From NCBI GenBank assembly GCA_002359495.1, contig DENB01000032.1:25314-89313 (forward strand): DNA of 64,000 nucleotides, given 5' to 3'. A program made the position numbers and the translations under genes. This document shows positions 13,655 to 24,193 of the stretch, piece by piece; the stretch's first letter is position 1; each line of letters begins with the position of its first letter. The notes beneath the pieces are model-generated. The model saw only the letters and a list, made by a program, of their open reading frames with translations. It ran no database searches and was not told where the DNA came from. This stretch comes from Enterobacteriaceae bacterium UBA2655. Lineage in GTDB: Bacteria > Pseudomonadota > Gammaproteobacteria > Enterobacterales > Enterobacteriaceae.

Positions 13655-14770
13655 ATGCAACAACAACATCATCCCCTGCTCAGTTCTTCGCTGGGTACCC
13701 AGTGCGAAATCATCAGCTTTCATTTTGGCGAAGAGTGCGAACGCCAGGTTTATATCCAGGCGGCGCTTCATGGCGACGAGCTGCCCGGCATGGCGGTCGC
13801 CTGGTATCTGAAACAGCGTCTGAAGGCGCTGGAAGCAGCCGGCAAACTGAAATCCTGCATCACGTTGGTTCCGGTGGCGAACCCGCTGGCGCTGGCGCAG
13901 CACTGGCACGGCACGCACCTGGGACGATTCCATACGCTCTCCGGCCAGGATTTCAACCGCCAGTTTCCGGCGCTGGGCGAGACGCTGGCACAGGCGCTGG
14001 AAGGCACGCTGACGCAAAGCGAGACGGAGAATAAACGCCTGATCCGCGACGCCATCGATCGTCATTTCCGCGACCGCGTTCCGCGCACCGAGCTTGAGGC
14101 GAAGCGCTTCACGCTGATGCGCATGGCCTGTCAGGCCGACCTGATGATTGACCTGCACTGCGACTGGGAAGCGTTGCCGCATCTCTACACCACGCCGCAA
14201 GCCTGGCCGCATGTCGAACCGCTGGCGCGCAGATTAGGCAGTCAGACCCATCTGCTGGCGGAAATTTCCGGCGGCGAACCCTTCGATGAAGCCTGCTGCG
14301 AACCCTGGCAGACATTGAAACAGCGCTTCGGTGACGCCTACCCGATCCCGCAGGGATTGTTGCCGGTCACGCTGGAGCTGCGCGGAGTGCGCGATGTGGC
14401 GCCCGACCAGGCTGAACAGGATGCCGAGGCTATCATTCAGGCGCTGATCGATGGCGATTATATCAACGACGAGGCGTCTCCCCTGCCGGAATTGCAGAAT
14501 CAGGCCACCTCTCTGGCCGGCTGCGAATACCTTCATGCGCCGCATTCCGGCGTGATCCTCCATCGTCGCGAACTGGGCGAATGGGTAAAAGCGGGCGAAG
14601 TGGTGGCGGAGATCGTGGATCCGATTACCGATCAGGTTACGCCGCTGATCGCGGAGTATGGCGGGCTGATTTATGCCAGACACTGGGTGCGTTTTGCCAC
14701 GGCGGGCATGCTGGTGGTGCGGCTGGCGGGCGAGAACGCGGGCAGAAGCGGGGATCTGTTGGTGGGATAA
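13655..14770 (+). CDS. Succinylglutamate desuccinylase/aspartoacylase-family metallohydrolase
   Basis: 371 residues of the M14-like AstE/AspA family, zinc-dependent deacylases of N-acylated amino acids. The zinc motif H-G-D-E is at residues 39-42 (ALHGDELPG), the substrate-binding Asn-Arg pair at about 101-102 (GQDFNRQFP), and the third zinc ligand in DLMIDLHCD (His168). The C-terminal third carries a biotinyl-lipoyl-like barrel region (APHSGVILHRRELGEWVKAG), seen in many bacterial members. Together with the preceding amino-acid-binding protein it may form a small uptake-and-deacylation unit. The precise acyl substrate cannot be told from sequence. Confidence 0.85.
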   Translation: MQQQHHPLLSSSLGTQCEIISFHFGEECERQVYIQAALHGDELPGMAVAWYLKQRLKALEAAGKLKSCITLVPVANPLALAQHWHGTHLGRFHTLSGQDFNRQFPALGETLAQALEGTLTQSETENKRLIRDAIDRHFRDRVPRTELEAKRFTLMRMACQADLMIDLHCDWEALPHLYTTPQAWPHVEPLARRLGSQTHLLAEISGGEPFDEACCEPWQTLKQRFGDAYPIPQGLLPVTLELRGVRDVAPDQAEQDAEAIIQALIDGDYINDEASPLPELQNQATSLAGCEYLHAPHSGVILHRRELGEWVKAGEVVAEIVDPITDQVTPLIAEYGGLIYARHWVRFATAGMLVVRLAGENAGRSGDLLVG

Positions 14771-14794
14771 ACCTGTCTAATCATATGTAATTGT

Positions 14795-14816
14795 TCATTT
14801 TCAGGGATGAAAATGA
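14795..14816. repeat. Inverted repeat between the deacylase and repeat-sulfotransferase genes
   Basis: A 9-bp perfect stem TCATTTTCA/TGAAAATGA with loop GGGA, 24 bases after the deacylase stop, at the boundary where base composition turns sharply AT-rich. It could terminate or protect the upstream mRNA; there is no T-run. Confidence 0.4.
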
Positions 14817-14963
14817 CATTATACCCCAAGGTTTAACATAATTTTTTATTCTGCATTTATTTTTTAAGAATTTTCTAAATTACGAAAAATTTACGTTTCC
14901 TTCATAGAGATAATATTCATTTCACTCATAAGATAAGTTTTTCCCTGTATTAATGAGCTTTTT

Positions 14964-16307
14964 ATGGATAACTTTGATAAAAGTAAATTACCGCCTGACT
15001 TTGATGCAGAAGTTTATCTTTATTTAAATCCTGATGTAAAACAGTCGGGTATGGATGCGGCAACGCATTATTGTAATTATGGGCGTGCAGAAAAACGTCC
15101 ATATCGTAATCTTTACGACAAAAGTCAGTTACCACAGGGTTTTGATCCCAAAGCCTATCTTGAGCTTAATCCCGACGTTGGCGATGCGGGCTTGGAACCA
15201 GAAAAGCATTATCTGGATTTTGGTTGTTATGAAAAACGCCCTTACCGATATAGCTACGAGCGTTCAGCTTTGCCTGAAGATTTCAATCCGCTTGTCTATT
15301 ATGCGTTAAACCCGGATGTAAAGTTAGCGAAGCAAAATGCGCAGGCGCACTATCTTAATTATGGCGCCGCAGAACAGAGAAGTTATAAACTCGCTGATAC
15401 AGAGCCGCTACCTGCTGATTTTGATCCAGAGCTATACCGTACCATGTATAATGACGTCATGTTAAGCGGCGCCGATCCCGTTTTACACTACCTGCTATAT
15501 GGCAGAGCGGAAGGAAGAATTTATAATTTTTCTTTTCCGACCCGGCGTCCTCCGGCCGCAAAGCCTATGTTTTTTCTACATATACCTAAAACGGCAGGAT
15601 CGTCATTTAACGATTACGTACAGCAAAAAATGACATGCGCTACGCATATCGAAAATCAACCGGCGATTTACGATGCTATTCATAAAAGACGCGCAGATTT
15701 TGATTTTGTTTCCGGCCACTTAAAGTTCGAAGACAAGCTCTCTGTTATTCATAGTCCGCAATGGTTTAAATTCACATTTTTACGCGAACCGATTGAACAA
15801 GTCATTTCTCATATTAAATGGGTTCGCTCATTTAGCACCCATTCTCGTAGACATGAAATAAAGTTTTATCCAGATGAGAAGCAGCAATTATTTCAACAAC
15901 TAAGCCAAGTGTCATTAAGCGACATTGAAACTTTGCAAAAGTTACTAGACTCCTCCTGTGAATTCCGAAATTTTTTCGATAATTGTCAGGTGCGTTATTT
16001 AACAAATGATAACATTATGTGGGTTAAAAATATTCACTATGAAACCGCGTTACAAAACGCGCTATCTCTTGACGCTGTCGCTTTTTGCGAAACGGCAGAT
16101 CGAGACTCCGTAAATATTCTGAACGCTGCGGGATGGCCAACCCAAGAAAGAAGTTTTCCAAAATCGAATCCTTCGCCAAGCAATGAAAGGCCCGACCTTG
16201 ATAACCCATACGTGCTGGCATTTTATGAAAAATTGACATGTTTCGATCGGAAACTTTATAACCAGCTAAAAGCTATTAAAAACAATGCCGCTGAGTTTCC
16301 GCTTTAA
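14964..16307 (+). CDS. Sulfotransferase-like protein with four N-terminal LNPDV repeats
   Basis: 447 residues. The N-terminal part is four tandem ~47-residue repeats (starts near residues 9, 56, 103 and 149) of the pattern LPxDFDPxxYLxLNPDV - HYLxYGxxExRxY. The same repeat type is known as an add-on to RgpF-like and other surface-glycan enzymes. Residues 202-447 form a Sulfotransfer_2-like domain: FFLHIPKTAGSSF (203-215) is the PAPS loop and FLREPIEQVISHI (272-284) the 3'-phosphate motif with Arg274 and Ser282. No signal peptide is evident. Codon and base use are AT-rich, unlike the his operon, indicating transfer. It sits next to gnd, the usual border of O-antigen islands. Acceptor unknown. 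Confidence 0.8.
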   Translation: MDNFDKSKLPPDFDAEVYLYLNPDVKQSGMDAATHYCNYGRAEKRPYRNLYDKSQLPQGFDPKAYLELNPDVGDAGLEPEKHYLDFGCYEKRPYRYSYERSALPEDFNPLVYYALNPDVKLAKQNAQAHYLNYGAAEQRSYKLADTEPLPADFDPELYRTMYNDVMLSGADPVLHYLLYGRAEGRIYNFSFPTRRPPAAKPMFFLHIPKTAGSSFNDYVQQKMTCATHIENQPAIYDAIHKRRADFDFVSGHLKFEDKLSVIHSPQWFKFTFLREPIEQVISHIKWVRSFSTHSRRHEIKFYPDEKQQLFQQLSQVSLSDIETLQKLLDSSCEFRNFFDNCQVRYLTNDNIMWVKNIHYETALQNALSLDAVAFCETADRDSVNILNAAGWPTQERSFPKSNPSPSNERPDLDNPYVLAFYEKLTCFDRKLYNQLKAIKNNAAEFPL

Positions 16308-16349
16308 AACTGAAGCTTTAGCGTTTTAATTAAAAGAGGAAGTAACAAG

Positions 16350-16381
16350 AAAAATACCATCTGCCCTGAAGGGCAGATGGT
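16350..16381 (-). terminator. gnd terminator
   Basis: Perfect 11-bp stem ACCATCTGCCC/GGGCAGATGGT (16356-16366 with 16371-16381), four-base loop, and on the minus strand a TATTTTT tract at its 3' side (16350-16355 complement). It starts nine bases beyond the gnd stop codon and may also stop transcripts from the convergent sulfotransferase gene. Confidence 0.85.
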
Positions 16382-16390
16382 AAGAACGGC

Positions 16391-17797
<1,407 letters not shown>

Positions 17798-17948
17798 TAT
17801 ATACTCCTGTCTGAAGGTCACTCGCGTAACGCCTGAACTACGCGATCTAATGTGGCAAACATGTTAACTCATGAAACGGAAAAAAAGGTAGTGATTGATG
17901 CGATAGAAATTAATTTCAGTCTTTTCAAGACGATGATTAATTAAGCAC

Positions 17949-18719
17949 CTAATTGGATAATAAATCGCCTTTTTTTATGTTCGATTTAAAGTAGTGCGGT
18001 AATACATCCTCAGGCTTACCATCCATTTTAACCGTACCATGTTCCAGCCAGAGTATACGTGTGCAGGTTTTTTTAAGAAGGTCATGGCTATGGCTGGCAA
18101 GAATCAATATTTTAGTCGCATTGATAAGATGAGTGAGGCGATTTTCTGCTTTTTCCTTAAAACCTTCGTCGCCAACCGAAAGCCATTCATCCATAAGAAG
18201 TATCTCTGGTGTAAAAATGGTCGATACGCTAAAGCCCAATCGCATCTGCATACCAGAAGAATAAGTCCTTACAGGCATATCAATAAAATCGCCAAGATCG
18301 GTAAAATCAATAATCTCATCGATTTTGTTATTTATTTCTCTTTTTTTCAATCCTAACAGAGCGCCACGAATATAGATATTTTCGCGTCCGGTAAATTCAG
18401 GGTTGATGCCTAATGAAATAGATATCAATGAACCTATGTCACCGTTTACTATTGCTCTACCGGTGGTAGGATGATAAACACGACTAAACATACGCAGTAG
18501 CGTTGTCTTACCGGCACCATTATGACCTATCAACCCGACTCTTTCGCCATCGTTTATTTCAAAATTGAGATTATTGAGTGCTGAAACGACAACCCGACCA
18601 TTCTGCTCGCCAACCTTTCCACCGGTGGCAAAGTTTATAAAGTTCTTTTTTATCGAGCGCGATGCAGCATTGAATATAGGAAAATCGATTCCAACATTTT
18701 CGAATTTTATTAACGCCAT
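17949..18719 (-). CDS. wzt: Polysaccharide ABC exporter ATP-binding protein (Wzt type, short form)
   Basis: 256 residues containing one ABC ATPase: Walker A GHNGAGKTT (about 74-82), ABC signature YSSGMQMRL, Walker B ILLMDEWLSVGD and the switch His in LASHSHDLL. The protein ends soon after the ATPase, so the C-terminal carbohydrate-binding domain found in Wzt of capped O-antigens is absent; this is the short form typical of systems where export is coupled to synthesis. It follows wzm with eight bases between and is the last gene of the rfb operon. AT-rich composition. Confidence 0.92.
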   Translation of the reverse strand: MALIKFENVGIDFPIFNAASRSIKKNFINFATGGKVGEQNGRVVVSALNNLNFEINDGERVGLIGHNGAGKTTLLRMFSRVYHPTTGRAIVNGDIGSLISISLGINPEFTGRENIYIRGALLGLKKREINNKIDEIIDFTDLGDFIDMPVRTYSSGMQMRLGFSVSTIFTPEILLMDEWLSVGDEGFKEKAENRLTHLINATKILILASHSHDLLKKTCTRILWLEHGTVKMDGKPEDVLPHYFKSNIKKGDLLSN

Positions 18720-18727
18720 GACTTATC

Positions 18728-19528
18728 CTATACCCAGTACGGAACACGATATTTATATTTGCTTGTCATCAGGATAGAAAAGACAAAGCCAATAATGCAC
18801 ATAATACTCGCCACCCAATAACTACTGGCCGAAGGTATACCGCCGAGAAGCGGCGTACGCACCACATCGAGCAGATGATAAAACGGATTAAGCTCGAGCA
18901 AAAAACCACCCACTTTGTGAGTAAGCAATTGCGGCATCCAAATGATTGGCGTCAGATAAAAAACCACCTGCATAATACTGAGAATAATTTGCGTCATATC
19001 GCGAAAGCGGGCACAAATCATTGAAATAACCATCAAAAACCATGACATATTCAATATTAAAAGCGCAAATCCGGGAATGGCTAACAAGACATTCCAGTTA
19101 ACACCTTTTCCAACCGCCAATAAAACCAATGGGAAAATAACAATATTATGCAGAAAAATAATGAAGTTTTTCCATATAACGCGATAGACATGTACATGTA
19201 ATGGAACGGGAAGCTGTTTAATGATTCCTTCAGACGAAATGAGCGCGTCACACCCCTCTGTAATACTGCTCAACAGGAATCCCCATAAAATCAGCCCCAA
19301 CGTGAGGTAGGGAAGAAAATCATGCAATGGCGTTTTAAATAAATTCCCAAAAACCATTCCCATGGTGCCAATCATTACCGCCATACTAATGGTTATCCAG
19401 AACGGTCCCAGACGGGACCGTTTGTAACGCTGTCGAATATCTTGTCCACCCATAACCTGAATGATATGGAACGATTTCAGCGCTGACAGGAAATCATCCA
19501 GCCCGATTGATTTTTCACGATGTTGCAT
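18728..19528 (-). CDS. wzm: Polysaccharide ABC exporter permease (Wzm type)
   Basis: 266 residues, ABC-2 type integral membrane protein with about six hydrophobic helices. The cytoplasmic N-terminal motif GGQDIRQRYKRSRLGPFW is diagnostic for Wzm/TagG/KpsM-type glycan exporters. With Wzt it would export undecaprenyl-PP-linked O-polysaccharide to the periplasm. The ATG at 19528 overlaps the stop of the preceding gene (TAATG), which decides the start over an upstream in-frame TTG. Confidence 0.92.
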   Translation of the reverse strand: MQHREKSIGLDDFLSALKSFHIIQVMGGQDIRQRYKRSRLGPFWITISMAVMIGTMGMVFGNLFKTPLHDFLPYLTLGLILWGFLLSSITEGCDALISSEGIIKQLPVPLHVHVYRVIWKNFIIFLHNIVIFPLVLLAVGKGVNWNVLLAIPGFALLILNMSWFLMVISMICARFRDMTQIILSIMQVVFYLTPIIWMPQLLTHKVGGFLLELNPFYHLLDVVRTPLLGGIPSASSYWVASIMCIIGFVFSILMTSKYKYRVPYWV

Positions 19529-20793
19529 TAAAGAATCCCACAATCAAATGCTTTTCGGTTCAACCCGAACAAGAATTTTTCTCCAGAAAGTCTGGACGTT
19601 AGCATAGCCATAAAAGCATCACGCTGCGTAGGATCAAGCTGATCCTTGATTTTCAGAAGATCATTAAAATTACAGACTGAGCGATATATTAAATCTAATT
19701 TAATGATAGGCATGCCGATATAATGAAGCGCAATACAATTATTATGTATTTGTGAACCACGCGTAAAGTCATCTAAGTAAATTGCCATAAGCCTTTCTTT
19801 CAGCTGCTCGCCATGAGGCAACTCTTCATATTTGACGCTTGCCAGGAAAGAGGCAAAATCAACAAAATTAACGACATTTTCTTTTTTAGGTTCATTTTTA
19901 AGATAAACTGAACGTTTTTCTTTTGCTTTTTTATCGTCAACGTAGGCTTGATAAAATGACTTGAGAATGTAATCATTTTCAAAATATTGAATAAGATATT
20001 GATGAGTCCAATATGCTCTTTCGCCTTCTCGTCTGAATTTATAATAATTACGGAACAGATAACTATCATTAGAGAGGGCCTTCTCAAATAAGTTAACATC
20101 GTAAAGTGCGGCGAAATTTGATTCATCGCTGGCAAGTGATTTTAATACTTTACTTAGCGTAAACTCACCTCTTTTGATGACTAAAGGACGAACATTAGAA
20201 GGTTTATAGTCATTCCAGTATTTTTCGAATTTTGCATGTCGAGTAATTTCTCCCGAGACGGAAATACAGAAAGACCCCAAATGATGCGATATCTCTCTGT
20301 TTTCTGTTGCACCTAAAACGTCAATATCAGTTCCGAAAAGATCATCCAAAAATTTTGACAACCCTTTTTTTGAGAAAAATACGCTATCATTTATTATTAA
20401 CAGGCGCTTGCAAGTATCTGCGATTTTCTCACGAAAAAGGTATTGCATCCCCACTTTATAACTGCCGAAATCACGTCCGAAATTATCTCTTTCAATATAA
20501 ACGTTGGTTAAGTCAGGACGATAATTTTCCTTGGTGAGTTTTAATGTATTGACAGCAATGACGAATATGTTTTTTTTGCGGGCCTCTTCTAACAATGCGA
20601 TGGTATCATCCCGTAGTTTCGTTTTTTCATACAACGCCATAACAATAACGTTACCACCTGCGAAAGGTTCGCTTATAACAATATCTTGATAAGCTTTTGT
20701 TTTACGTTTTTCGCGGCAAGATAACATCCAGTAATAAGAAAAAAGAGAGGCTTTAAAAGTAAAATTATAGAAATTACGCACAAGTCCTTTCAT
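19528..20793 (-). CDS. Rhamnan synthesis protein F-like glycosyltransferase
   Basis: 421 residues with the RgpF/rhamnan-synthesis-F hallmarks: NVYIERDNFGRDFGSYKVG (about 96-114) and KRLLIINDSVFFSKKGL, followed by HHLGSFCISVSG. Members of this family build or extend rhamnose-containing surface polymers. It lies between a GT2 gene and wzm in an operon that also makes dTDP-rhamnose, so rhamnosyl transfer is the likely role, though donor and linkage are not proven by sequence. AGGG precedes the ATG; TAATG coupling joins it to wzm. AT-rich. Confidence 0.85.
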   Translation of the reverse strand: MKGLVRNFYNFTFKASLFSYYWMLSCREKRKTKAYQDIVISEPFAGGNVIVMALYEKTKLRDDTIALLEEARKKNIFVIAVNTLKLTKENYRPDLTNVYIERDNFGRDFGSYKVGMQYLFREKIADTCKRLLIINDSVFFSKKGLSKFLDDLFGTDIDVLGATENREISHHLGSFCISVSGEITRHAKFEKYWNDYKPSNVRPLVIKRGEFTLSKVLKSLASDESNFAALYDVNLFEKALSNDSYLFRNYYKFRREGERAYWTHQYLIQYFENDYILKSFYQAYVDDKKAKEKRSVYLKNEPKKENVVNFVDFASFLASVKYEELPHGEQLKERLMAIYLDDFTRGSQIHNNCIALHYIGMPIIKLDLIYRSVCNFNDLLKIKDQLDPTQRDAFMAMLTSRLSGEKFLFGLNRKAFDCGIL

Positions 20794-20813
20794 ATCACAC
20801 CCTTTAATATAAA

Positions 20814-21746
20814 TTAATTTAACTTTCCTAGCATAGCCATAATTATAAAAAAAAGAGTTTCGTATTTTTTTTGTCTAAAAATACCAGACCTAACAACATT
20901 TAAAGCCCGCTGAAACCAAAACCGTTCTTTTTTATAAAATAACCCTATAATCCTTTTATTTTTATTACAGACATCTTTCTTAATTAAATCCAAAAAGTAT
21001 AAATTTAATTCATTCCATTTTTTGTATTCACCGCTATATATTTTTTTTAATCGATACAATTTCGATGAAATACCAAGGTTACTTCCAACTAAATTCCCGC
21101 CATGCTGCCGGTAAAGAATTTTAGAATTACTGTCATAAATTATCATACCGTTCAGAGCTGAACACAAAATGTAAAGAAACCAGTCGTGAGAAACAATATC
21201 AAAATCTACTTTAATATTTTCAATAAAATCTTTTACGTTATGATTCATCACCATAGTATTGCCGCCGGCGTAGCTTTGCACAAGCGCATTTTCTAAACAA
21301 AACTTTCGTTTGAAAAGCGGTGAAAACCCGATAGGCTTTTCATTTTCATCTATTAATGTTGTGCGACTTCCATACAACAAGTAACTGTTTTCGTTTTCTT
21401 TACTATATAAAGCATTAAGTGAAGCTTCGAGCTTATCATCCAGCCAGACATCATCTTGATCACTAAAAGCGTAAAATTCCGAATGAATATCTTTGTTCTG
21501 CAACATTGAAAGAAAATTCTGCGCAAATCCTTTTCTTGGTCCATCAAGCAGATTAACTTTTCCATCCGGAAATTCTGCTGCAAATTCTTTCGCTATTTTA
21601 AGCGTATCATCACTTGATCCATCATCAGAAATGTAAAGCACCCAGTTCTTATAAGTTTGAGAACGTATAGATTCGAGCTGCCGCCCAATATACTTTTCGC
21701 CGTTATAGGTGCCTAACAAAATACTGACTGTACCTTGAGTTATCAT
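20814..21746 (-). CDS. Family 2 glycosyltransferase (putative rhamnosyltransferase)
   Basis: 310 residues, cytosolic GT-A fold: VSILLGTYNGEKYIGRQLES, YISDDGSSDDT, then FYAFSDQDDVWLDDKL with the metal-binding DxD-type motif, and VSHDWFLYIL with the acceptor-site region. This arrangement is typical of RfbF/WbbL/RgpB-like rhamnosyltransferases. It is encoded between rfbC and the RgpF-like gene, 20 bases from the latter. Strongly AT-rich. Rhamnose as donor is inferred from the neighbouring dTDP-rhamnose genes. Confidence 0.85.
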   Translation of the reverse strand: MITQGTVSILLGTYNGEKYIGRQLESIRSQTYKNWVLYISDDGSSDDTLKIAKEFAAEFPDGKVNLLDGPRKGFAQNFLSMLQNKDIHSEFYAFSDQDDVWLDDKLEASLNALYSKENENSYLLYGSRTTLIDENEKPIGFSPLFKRKFCLENALVQSYAGGNTMVMNHNVKDFIENIKVDFDIVSHDWFLYILCSALNGMIIYDSNSKILYRQHGGNLVGSNLGISSKLYRLKKIYSGEYKKWNELNLYFLDLIKKDVCNKNKRIIGLFYKKERFWFQRALNVVRSGIFRQKKYETLFFIIMAMLGKLN

Positions 21747-21811
21747 CTTCGTCAGCTTTTCTATTATGAAATAAGTATCAGAAATATTATTTTAGCATTC
21801 GCATTAAATTA

Positions 21812-21840
21812 TAATCGGCAGAGCCAGGCTCTGCCGATTA
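21812..21840 (-). terminator. Strong hairpin between rfbC and the GT2 gene
   Basis: Near-perfect palindrome with 14-bp arms (21812-21825 and 21827-21840, one base between them) that begins two bases after the rfbC stop on the minus strand. The 3' side has only a mixed TATAATTTAA tract, so it is a partial terminator or a pause/processing site inside the operon rather than a clear operon end. Confidence 0.6.
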
Positions 21841-21842
21841 TA

Positions 21843-22391
21843 TCAATTGAAATAGTTAGCTTTATTGAATGGCAAACCATTTTGATCTTTTGCAGAAAGC
21901 AATGGCGATTCCCCTTGTGGGATAGGCCATTCTATTCCAACTGTCTCATCACTCCATAAAAGAGAGTGTTCAGCATTTGGGTTGTAATAATCTGTGCATT
22001 TATAAACAAACTCAGCGCTTTCAGAAGTGACATAAAAGCCATGGGCGAAACCTTCCGGCACCCATAACTGACGCTTGTTTTCACCCGAAAGATAAACACC
22101 TACCCATTGACCAAACGTAGGAGAAGAGCGGCGCATATCAACCGCTACGTCGAAAACTTCGCCAGCGACGACACGGACCAGCTTGCCCTGGGTGTTTTCA
22201 GTTTGGTAATGTAGCCCGCGAAGTATACCCTTAGCTGATTTGGAATGATTATCCTGGACAAACTGCCGCGGGCACACTATCTCTTCGAATTTTTTTTGCT
22301 GCCAGGTTTCCATGAAAAAACCTCGTTCGTCGCCGAACACGGCTGGCTCAATGATCTTCACATCAGGGATTGAAGTTTCAATGATCTTCAT
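21843..22391 (-). CDS. rfbC: dTDP-4-dehydrorhamnose 3,5-epimerase
   Basis: RmlC cupin enzyme, third step of dTDP-L-rhamnose synthesis. 182 residues. Conserved stretches: VFGDERGFFMETW, FVQDNHSKSAKGILRGLHYQ with the catalytic His, GEVFDVAVDMRRSSPTFG and VPEGFAHGF. The ATG overlaps the rfbA stop by one base (TAATG). Confidence 0.96.
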   Translation of the reverse strand: MKIIETSIPDVKIIEPAVFGDERGFFMETWQQKKFEEIVCPRQFVQDNHSKSAKGILRGLHYQTENTQGKLVRVVAGEVFDVAVDMRRSSPTFGQWVGVYLSGENKRQLWVPEGFAHGFYVTSESAEFVYKCTDYYNPNAEHSLLWSDETVGIEWPIPQGESPLLSAKDQNGLPFNKANYFN

Positions 22392-23272
22392 TATATTCTT
22401 CCTTCATAGAGCGCCATCAAATATTTACCATACTCGTTCTTCATCATGGGTTGCGCCAGCTGCTTAAGTTTTTCCGCATCGATGAATCCCATACGGTATG
22501 CAATCTCTTCCGGGCACGCTACTTTCAATCCCTGTCGCGTTTCAATAGTCTGGATAAAATTATTCGCTTCAATCAAACTCTGGTGTGTTCCAGTATCCAG
22601 CCAAGCGTGGCCTCGCCCCATGATAGACACGGAAAGCTCGCCTTTTTTTAAATAAAGGTTATTAATATCGGTAATTTCCAATTCACCGCGCGGAGAAGGC
22701 TTCAGGTTTTTCGCCATTTCTACAACTTGATTATCATAGAAATATAAACCAGTTACCGCATAATGGCTTTTAGGCGCTTTCGGCTTCTCTTCCAGCGAAA
22801 TCGCTTTACCTTCCGTATCAAATTCTACCACGCCATAACGTTCTGGATCATGGACATGGTAAGCAAACACTGTAGCGCCTTGCTCTTTTTTCGCGGCCTC
22901 TTCCAGCTGTTTATAGAGATCGTGGCCGTAAAAAATATTGTCGCCAAGGATAAGCGTACAGGAGTCATTACTAATAAATTCTTCACCCAGTATAAAGGCC
23001 TGCGCCAGGCCATCCGGACTTTCCTGCACTTTATACTGAATGTTGATACCCCATTGGGAACCATCGCCCAACAAGCTTTCAAAACGCGGCGTATCCTGCG
23101 GCGTACTAATAATCAGGATATCACGTATACCCGCCAGCATAAGCGTGCTGAGCGGATAATAAATCATGGGCTTATCATAAATTGGCAGCAGCTGCTTGCT
23201 GACAGCCATCGTAACCGGATAAAGACGGGTGCCGGAGCCGCCCGCCAATATAATACCTTTACTATTCTTCAC
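22391..23272 (-). CDS. rfbA: Glucose-1-phosphate thymidylyltransferase
   Basis: RmlA, first step of dTDP-L-rhamnose synthesis: dTTP plus glucose 1-phosphate to dTDP-glucose. The nucleotidyltransferase signature [17 protein letters not shown] is followed by [17 protein letters not shown] and [11 protein letters not shown]. The start is placed at GTG 23272 (MKNSKGI, 293 residues) because AGGGG lies eight bases upstream and this matches E. coli RmlA; a GTG nine bases earlier is too close to that site. Confidence 0.94.
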   Translation of the reverse strand: MKNSKGIILAGGSGTRLYPVTMAVSKQLLPIYDKPMIYYPLSTLMLAGIRDILIISTPQDTPRFESLLGDGSQWGINIQYKVQESPDGLAQAFILGEEFISNDSCTLILGDNIFYGHDLYKQLEEAAKKEQGATVFAYHVHDPERYGVVEFDTEGKAISLEEKPKAPKSHYAVTGLYFYDNQVVEMAKNLKPSPRGELEITDINNLYLKKGELSVSIMGRGHAWLDTGTHQSLIEANNFIQTIETRQGLKVACPEEIAYRMGFIDAEKLKQLAQPMMKNEYGKYLMALYEGRI

Positions 23273-23302
23273 GACGTTCACCCCTAAATTATGTTTATTC
23301 CA

Positions 23303-24193
23303 TTATGCTGAGTACAGCTCGTCCAACATACGCTTTACGCCTGACTCCCATTGCGGAAGAGTCAGGTTGAATGTCTGAATGAATTTCTCTGTCGCCAGGC
23401 GAGAGTTTCTAGGACGTTTAGCGGGTGTGGGAAAAGCGGATGTCGGCACCGCTGCGATATTTTGCGCTTTTATCTCTTTCCCGAGGCCACGTACGTGTTC
23501 GATTACCACCCCGGCATAGTGATGCCAACTTGTTGTACCAGAAGCGACTAAATGATAAAGACCGCTTACTTCCGGTTTATTCAGCGCTGTGCGAATAGCA
23601 TGGGCGCTGCTGTCAGCAATCAAGTCCGCGCCGGTGGGCGCGCCGAATTGATCGTCGATGACAGACAGGGTTTCGCGCTCCAGAGCCAACCTGACCATCG
23701 TCTTAGCGAAGTTGTTTCCTTTCGCAGCGTAAACCCAGCTGGTGCGGAAGATGAGATAGCGTGTTGTATGTTGGGCAATCGCCTGCTCACCGGCTAACTT
23801 AGTTTTACCGTATATGTTCAATGGCGCAGTGGCGTCGTTCTCACACCAGGGCGTTTCGCCTGTGCCGTTGAAAACGTAATCGGTAGAATAATGCACCAGC
23901 CAGGCACCCACCTCTTCCGCCGCTTTCGCCAACGCGGCGACAGCAGTTGCATTGATCAGCTCCGCTTTTTCCGGCTCGGATTCCGCTTTATCAACAGCGG
24001 TATAAGCGGTGGCATTAACGATTACGGCAGGCTTAAGCTGGCGCACCGTCTCAGCAATGCCTTCAGGATTTTCAAAATTTCCGCAGTAATTTTGCGAGTG
24101 GCGATCCAGAGCGATAACGTTGCCCAGCGGCGCCAGCGACCGCTGAAGTTCCCAGCCTACCTGGCCATTTTTGCCGAATAGAAGAATATTCAT
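23303..24193 (-). CDS. rfbD: dTDP-4-dehydrorhamnose reductase
   Basis: RmlD, the final NAD(P)H-dependent reduction giving dTDP-L-rhamnose. 296 residues, extended SDR fold: NILLFGKNGQVGWEL (dinucleotide loop), NATAYTAVDKAE, STDYVFNG and YGKTKLAGE with the YxxxK pair. Its start overlaps the rfbB stop by one base and rfbA follows after 30 bases. Confidence 0.96.
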   Translation of the reverse strand: MNILLFGKNGQVGWELQRSLAPLGNVIALDRHSQNYCGNFENPEGIAETVRQLKPAVIVNATAYTAVDKAESEPEKAELINATAVAALAKAAEEVGAWLVHYSTDYVFNGTGETPWCENDATAPLNIYGKTKLAGEQAIAQHTTRYLIFRTSWVYAAKGNNFAKTMVRLALERETLSVIDDQFGAPTGADLIADSSAHAIRTALNKPEVSGLYHLVASGTTSWHHYAGVVIEHVRGLGKEIKAQNIAAVPTSAFPTPAKRPRNSRLATEKFIQTFNLTLPQWESGVKRMLDELYSA

